Assembly: GCA_963706555.1 (NCBI GenBank)
Contig: OY970164.1
Coordinates: 2,356,001-2,420,000, forward strand
Direction: 5' to 3'
From: Bog-473 sp963706555
GTDB lineage: Bacteria; Actinomycetota; Acidimicrobiia; Acidimicrobiales; RAAP-2
DNA length: 64,000 nt
The position numbers and the translations under genes are program-made. Below the pieces are notes generated by a model. That model worked only from the letters and a program-made list of their open reading frames with translations. It had not been told where the DNA came from and ran no database searches. Each line of letters begins with the position of its first letter. The stretch's first letter is position 1. Of this stretch, positions 60,139 through 64,000 are shown in pieces.

Positions 60139-61431
60139 TCAGCGCGCGGACGGACCACGAGGGATGTCACGGAACGGCACGTCTCGGTCGACCGTGGTTT
60201 CTCTCGGCATTCCGAGGAGCCGCTCGCTCACGACGTTTCGTGACATCTCGAGAGTGCCTCCCGCGATCTGCCCCGACTGACGGACGAGAAACGCCGTCCC
60301 TCGCTCTCCTGCTGCCTTGTTTTCCTCCGTCCATGCCGCCGCAGACGACCCGGTCAGTTGCAGCGAAATGTTGGACTGACGGATGCCGAGCGTTCCACCG
60401 ATGATTTTGGTGAGACCGGCCGCCTGGTTGCTCAGCTTCCCGGTGGCCATCGCCTTTCCGATTCTCGTCATGCCCGCGCTGGACGCCAGGCTGAGCGCGT
60501 GGGCTTCGCCGATGAGCTCGCGGGTCGCTGCGTCCTGAAGCCGTCCGGCCCTCCGGGCCTGGCCGACATAGGCCGCGCCGATGCTTCCTGTTCGGAAGCC
60601 ACCACTGGCTTCGACACCCGAAGGCGGGGTCGGCCGGGTGGTGAAGGGCAACATCCCGAAACTCTTCTCGTAGAACATCCATCTGGTGCCCACGGTCCAG
60701 CCCTGGTCGACCTCACCGATCCTGTCGGTGTCCGGGACGCGCACGTCGGACAGGAACTCCTGGCAGAACTCACGCGATCCGTTGAGCATCTCGATCCGGT
60801 GGACCTCGATGTCCGGCTGGTGCAGGGGCAGGATGAAGACGGTCAGGCCGCGATGCTTCGGCACGTCCCAGTTCGAGCGCGCCAGGCAGAGTCCCCAGTC
60901 CGCCCACCATGCCCCGGTCGTCCAGATTTTCGAACCATTGAGCACCCATTCGTCGCCGTCGCGCATGGCAGTGGTTTGCGCTCCGGCGACATCGGATCCA
61001 CCGGTCGGTTCGGACAAAAGCTGCATCCAGATCTCCTCGCCGGAAAGAATGGCCGGGAGGTGCTGTCGCTTTTGCTCCTCTGTTCCATAGTCGAGAAGCA
61101 CGGTGGCACACGGCTGCAGTGTCGGCACCTGGAAGCGAAACGGGTATTCGTAGGGCCAGATCTCCTGGTCGAAGGCATGTTGATGGGCAGGAGTCAGTCC
61201 CTGACCTCCGTACTCCTTCGGGAAGCAGATCCCGGCGAACCCGGCGCCGAAGAGCCGACGTTGCAGGTCTCTGTGGTGCGCGACTTCCTTAAGTTCTTCG
61301 TCATCGCTGAGCTGACCCTGGGTCATGCCCATTCCCCAGCCCGGACGCTCGGCGCGCGGCATCTCTTCCCCGAGCCATGTGTGGAGTCGGCTCCGGAAGT
61401 CTTCTACTGGCTCGACGCTGGCCTCAGACAT
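60139..61431 (-). CDS. acyl-CoA dehydrogenase (first half of a probable heteromeric pair)
   Basis: 430-residue acyl-CoA dehydrogenase with GFAGICFPKEYGGQGLTPAH, MQLLSEPTGGSDVAGAQT, LNGSKIWTTGAWWADWGLCL, MPFTTRPTPP-type insert and AGGTLEMSRNVVSERLLGMP. Its ATG overlaps the 3' end of the upstream acyl-CoA dehydrogenase by 8 bp. Adjacent overlapping pairs of this kind in Actinobacteria (for example FadE28-FadE29 in cholesterol breakdown) form alpha2beta2 enzymes with one FAD site per heterodimer. The C-terminal FAD-site pattern is standard. Confidence 0.87.
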   Translation of the reverse strand: MSEASVEPVEDFRSRLHTWLGEEMPRAERPGWGMGMTQGQLSDDEELKEVAHHRDLQRRLFGAGFAGICFPKEYGGQGLTPAHQHAFDQEIWPYEYPFRFQVPTLQPCATVLLDYGTEEQKRQHLPAILSGEEIWMQLLSEPTGGSDVAGAQTTAMRDGDEWVLNGSKIWTTGAWWADWGLCLARSNWDVPKHRGLTVFILPLHQPDIEVHRIEMLNGSREFCQEFLSDVRVPDTDRIGEVDQGWTVGTRWMFYEKSFGMLPFTTRPTPPSGVEASGGFRTGSIGAAYVGQARRAGRLQDAATRELIGEAHALSLASSAGMTRIGKAMATGKLSNQAAGLTKIIGGTLGIRQSNISLQLTGSSAAAWTEENKAAGERGTAFLVRQSGQIAGGTLEMSRNVVSERLLGMPRETTVDRDVPFRDIPRGPSAR

Positions 61432-62575
61432 GTGCTTCCGCTTTCTCCTTCTCTTCCAATAGGTCGGTGAGCCGCTGACGGTGATCGGAGACCGTCCCGA
61501 ACAGCAGCGAGTTGACGACCACCCGGCGGAGATAGAGATGCATGTCGTGGTCGAAGGTCACGCCGATGCCGCCATGCATCTGGACGCAATCCTGCACGAC
61601 GTCAACCCCGTAGACGCCCAAGTAGGCCTTGCCGGCGCTCGTGTACTCGCCCGCTCGGTCGTCCCGGTCTTGCACGTGGAGGGTGGCGGCGTCTGCGATG
61701 CCATGCCCGACCTCGATCCACGCTTTCATGTCGGCGGTGCGGTGCTTCAGCTCCTGGTACGACGCCAGCGGTCGGCCGAATGAGTACCGGTTGAACAACC
61801 ACTCCAGAGTGATCTCGAACGCCTTTTCCATTGCGCCGACCATCTCGTGCATCTGCATCAGGTTGGCGAGTTGCAACTGCCATTCGATGTCATCGAGAAC
61901 CCTCGGCGGGTCGCCGAGGAGTGCTGCACGGGGCACTCGCACGTCCTCGAAGTGGATTTCGGCGTACCGCCGCGTGAGATCGAGGCCTTGCGCGGCGATC
62001 ACGGTGACGCCGGGGGTCCCGGCTGGCAGCAAGAACTGCAGCGGAGACCCTTCGGCGTGAGCTGTCACCAGGAGGTGATCCGCTTGGGCGCCGGCCTCCA
62101 CCGGACCCTTTCGACCGTTCAGGACGTAGCCGACATCGGTGACCGACGCCGTCATCGCGACATGCCCCAATCGGTCGTTCGGTGGCGGTTCCGCCCAGCA
62201 CCATGCGCCGACGGACTCACCGCCCAAGAGGCCCGGGAGGACGTGGGCCTTCTGCTCCGGTGAACCTCGCAGTGACACGGCGGCGGCGACGATATTGGTA
62301 GGCAAAAGCGGGCCTGGCGCCGCGTAGCGACCGAATTGGTGCGCCACCAAGGCCAGATCGTTCACCCCGCCGCCGCTGATGCTGCCGCCGCCGTCTTCCT
62401 CGGAGACGAGCAGCGACGTCCAACCCAACTCCGCTCCCTGCCGCCAGTAGGTCGACGAGAAACCTGTCGGGTCATGCCGGAGGGCCCGCAAATCCGTGGG
62501 GCTGGCCTGATCATCGAGGAACTTGGTGGTTGTCTGGGCGAAGACCTCTTGATCGGCCGTCAGTTCTAGTTCCAT
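61424..62575 (-). CDS. acyl-CoA dehydrogenase (second half of a probable heteromeric pair)
   Basis: 383-residue acyl-CoA dehydrogenase of the divergent partner type: short N-terminus MELELTADQEVFAQTTTKFL, LGWTSLLVSEEDGGGS, weak TEP segment (WCWAEPPPND), NRYSFGRPLASYQELKHRTA and a C-terminal QMHGGIGVTFDHDMHLYLRR. The canonical TEPxxGSD motif is largely lost, which fits a subunit that does not hold the full active site. First gene of the minus-strand unit; its stop overlaps the partner start. Probably acts on a cyclic or branched acyl-CoA. Confidence 0.87.
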   Translation of the reverse strand: MELELTADQEVFAQTTTKFLDDQASPTDLRALRHDPTGFSSTYWRQGAELGWTSLLVSEEDGGGSISGGGVNDLALVAHQFGRYAAPGPLLPTNIVAAAVSLRGSPEQKAHVLPGLLGGESVGAWCWAEPPPNDRLGHVAMTASVTDVGYVLNGRKGPVEAGAQADHLLVTAHAEGSPLQFLLPAGTPGVTVIAAQGLDLTRRYAEIHFEDVRVPRAALLGDPPRVLDDIEWQLQLANLMQMHEMVGAMEKAFEITLEWLFNRYSFGRPLASYQELKHRTADMKAWIEVGHGIADAATLHVQDRDDRAGEYTSAGKAYLGVYGVDVVQDCVQMHGGIGVTFDHDMHLYLRRVVVNSLLFGTVSDHRQRLTDLLEEKEKAEAHV

Positions 62576-63010
62576 GCTCCATGTCCTCGGTTTCGGTTGC
62601 GTTCGGTCACGAGTCGCAACGTGCTGTACAGACGAAGGTTCGCACAGCGACCTCGACCGGCGTCAACTCCAACACGGCGAACTGCCGGCGCACGACCGAC
62701 GAAGCCCGCACTGACAAGTGTGGCCGTCAACGCGTCTGCATCCAATTCCACCTTGCGAGGTGGTGCGTGTGTCGGTGAAGGTAAGTCTCGACGATCGATC
62801 CGCTGCCACCGCTCACGCCACCTCTGCGTCCCGCACGCTGAGCGTCATTCTAACTTGCTTTGCAGACAGCAAGCGATTACGGTGACGGGGCACTCGGCCA
62901 TGCGATAGAGGCGGGGGGCCTCGAAATTACGGACGTACCTTCATAGCGGCTTTGGAGTTCCGGAAGTGGGCTAAACCGAAACTCCGACCATGGGAACTGG
63001 TTGGGGGACC
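62576..63010. other. divergent intergenic region, acyl-CoA dehydrogenase pair / LivH permease
   Basis: No gene is supported. It holds the inverted repeat at 62854-62873 and a perfect 6-bp hairpin (CCACCT, TGCG, AGGTGG at 62748-62763). Confidence 0.5.
62847..62873 (-). promoter_or_regulatory. -10 box with adjacent inverted repeat
   Basis: TAGAAT on the minus strand (62852-62847) directly follows the inverted repeat CTTGCT (62854-62859) / AGCAAG (62868-62873). Together they look like a repressor-controlled promoter for the dehydrogenase pair. The -35 is unclear. Confidence 0.4.
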
Positions 63011-64000
63011 GTGCTTCAATTCATTGTTGCGGGGCTCGTCTTAGGCGGGATCTATGCGATCTCGGCCACGGGGCTGGTGGTGACCTACCAGTCGGCGGGC
63101 ATCTTGAACTTCGCCTTCGGAGCGATCGCGTTCACCGTCGCGCGCTTTTACTACTTCTTGAACAGCGAGCACGCATGGCCGATCTTGTACGCGGCACTGC
63201 TCTCGATTCTGGGCCTCGGTCCGGCTCTCGGTTTGGTCCTCTATTTCGGCCTGTTCCGCTATATGCGCCTGTCGTCCACCCTCATCAAGGTTCTTGCCAC
63301 AATCGGGATCTCAGTGGCGTTGCCGGCGATCGATACCGTCATTTTCGGAAATCAGGAGATCTTGAGTGCACCCGGCCTGGCGCCCCAGCCCGTTCGCGTG
63401 TTTCATGTCATCGGCGTACCGGTGACCCTCGATCAGGTCATCGTCTACGGCTGCGTGATTGCGATCTTGCTGGTCGGTTTTCTTGTTCTTCGCTACACCG
63501 ACGTCGGTCTGCAGATTCGGGCCCTCGTGGACTCGCCTGCGATGACGTCGCTGTCGGGGACCAATCCCGGCAGGATGTCGGCGGCGGTCTGGGCGGTAAG
63601 CACGACGTTGGCAGGGCTTTCCGGAGTACTTGTTGCGCCCATCATCGGTCTCGATGCTGGCGATATCAGCCTGGTGATGGTGGCTGCCTTTGCGGCGGTC
63701 ATCGCGGCCAAGTTGCGGAGTCTTCCGATTGCCGCGGGCGTCGGTCTCGCCATGGGCATCGTGAGCGCCCTGTTTCAGTATTGGTTGCCTCCCGCGAGCA
63801 TTTACACCGCCGATCTGTTATCGGCGATCCCTTTCTTGGTTATCGCCATCTCACTGACGTACTTCATCGCCCGATCCGGATCGATCGACGAGGTCCAAGG
63901 CGTCGGCGGGGTGCTGGACAAAGCCATCACACCACACGGCAGCGAGGCGTCCAGCGCTGGGTCGGGTCAGGCTGGGTTGGGTGCCATGAGTTGGAAACCA
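63011..64000 (+). CDS. livH: LivH-type branched-chain amino acid ABC permease (3' partial)
   Basis: Inner-membrane permease of high-affinity branched-chain amino acid/amide ABC transporters. A GTG at 63011, preceded by GGGGGACC, opens a frame that runs off the window (330 codons). It starts LQFIVAGLVLGGIYAISATG and LNFAFGAIAF, the family signature, with about eight hydrophobic segments and the transport-typical VLVAPIIGLDAGD region. About residue 295 the membrane part ends and a Gly/Ser/Ala-rich linker (SIDEVQG to AMSWKP) continues to the end, so a fusion to a LivM-type domain is likely but not proven. Confidence 0.85.
   Translation, partial: MLQFIVAGLVLGGIYAISATGLVVTYQSAGILNFAFGAIAFTVARFYYFLNSEHAWPILYAALLSILGLGPALGLVLYFGLFRYMRLSSTLIKVLATIGISVALPAIDTVIFGNQEILSAPGLAPQPVRVFHVIGVPVTLDQVIVYGCVIAILLVGFLVLRYTDVGLQIRALVDSPAMTSLSGTNPGRMSAAVWAVSTTLAGLSGVLVAPIIGLDAGDISLVMVAAFAAVIAAKLRSLPIAAGVGLAMGIVSALFQYWLPPASIYTADLLSAIPFLVIAISLTYFIARSGSIDEVQGVGGVLDKAITPHGSEASSAGSGQAGLGAMSWKP

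Noticed and set aside
62748..62763. Hairpin CCACCT-TGCG-AGGTGG as a terminator
   Set aside because: It lies upstream of two divergent genes, where no transcript is expected to end, and is short with no T-run.
1..64000. Mobile elements, prophage, CRISPR arrays, tRNA or rRNA genes
   Set aside because: No transposase, integrase, phage structural gene, spacer array, tRNA cloverleaf or rRNA-like segment was recognised on either strand.
1..64000. Assigning the region to cholesterol/steroid degradation
   Set aside because: CoA-transferases, acyl-CoA dehydrogenase pairs and P450s are shared with many pathways. No kshA, kstD, hsaC or KstR-type operator (TnnAACnnGTTnnA) was found.

Overview
The window is high-GC, gene-dense DNA, almost certainly from an actinobacterium. 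The evidence is two F420-type luciferase-like oxidoreductases, a DDN-type deazaflavin reductase, three cytochrome P450s, many acyl-CoA enzymes, and TANNNT-type -10 boxes with some apparently leaderless starts. The class Acidimicrobiia is a plausible but unproven guess. No rRNA, tRNA, CRISPR array, transposase or phage structural gene is visible. The content is a catabolic (xenobiotic, terpenoid or steroid-like acid) gene neighbourhood made of several small operons plus their regulators and solute receptors.

Layout. 1-7876: a flavin monooxygenase (frameshifted, cut by the window edge), a DapB-like dehydrogenase, an alpha/beta hydrolase, a frameshifted acyl-CoA dehydrogenase, an acyl-CoA synthetase, an SDR and a GNAT. 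8108-14372: two Leu/Ile/Val-type periplasmic receptors flank a TetR regulator, an SDR and a frameshifted alpha/beta hydrolase. 14649-22330: two amidohydrolases, a VOC protein, an FMN hydroxy-acid oxidase, a tandem pair of family III CoA-transferases and an enoyl-CoA hydratase. 22331-26605 (minus): hydratase, F420 oxidoreductase, APH-type kinase and acyl-CoA dehydrogenase; the last two look like a split ACAD10/11 or LvaA/LvaC module. 26780-34126: a fused double CoA-transferase, another receptor, an SDR, an aldo/keto reductase and a P450.

34166-39051 is a regulatory and stress island. It holds an OhrR-type MarR repressor divergent from a small membrane protein, an alpha/beta hydrolase, an Rrf2 regulator with a clear palindromic operator, a DegP/HtrA-like protease without signal peptide coupled to a ribbon-helix-helix-like protein, and a poly-gamma-glutamate-hydrolase-like protein. 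39095-46110: a P450 divergent from a GlcG/HbpS-like gene, an amidohydrolase, a peptide-type receptor, an uncharacterised protein and an SDR. 46117-49883: an MFS exporter with a C-terminal winged-helix-like domain, and two TetR regulators. 50012-56421 (minus) is a tightly overlapping six-gene operon: aldehyde dehydrogenase, amidohydrolase, SDR, P450, deazaflavin reductase, CoA-transferase. 56640-62575: an EthD-like protein, an F420 oxidoreductase, an amidohydrolase and an overlapping acyl-CoA dehydrogenase pair. 63011-end: a LivH-type permease running off the window.

How it fits together: receptors and LivH-type transport could bring in organic acids or amides. P450s and flavin/F420 enzymes functionalise them, SDR/AKR/ALDH enzymes take alcohols to acids, CoA-transferases and the synthetase activate the acids, and dehydrogenases and hydratases run beta-oxidation-like steps. 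TetR, MarR, Rrf2 and RHH-type regulators probably switch the units. The substrate cannot be named from sequence alone. The strongest leads for new biology are the CoA-transferase pair and its fused counterpart, each with the catalytic Asp in only one half; the split kinase-dehydrogenase module; and the RHH-protease operon whose start codon is preceded by three 8-bp iterons.
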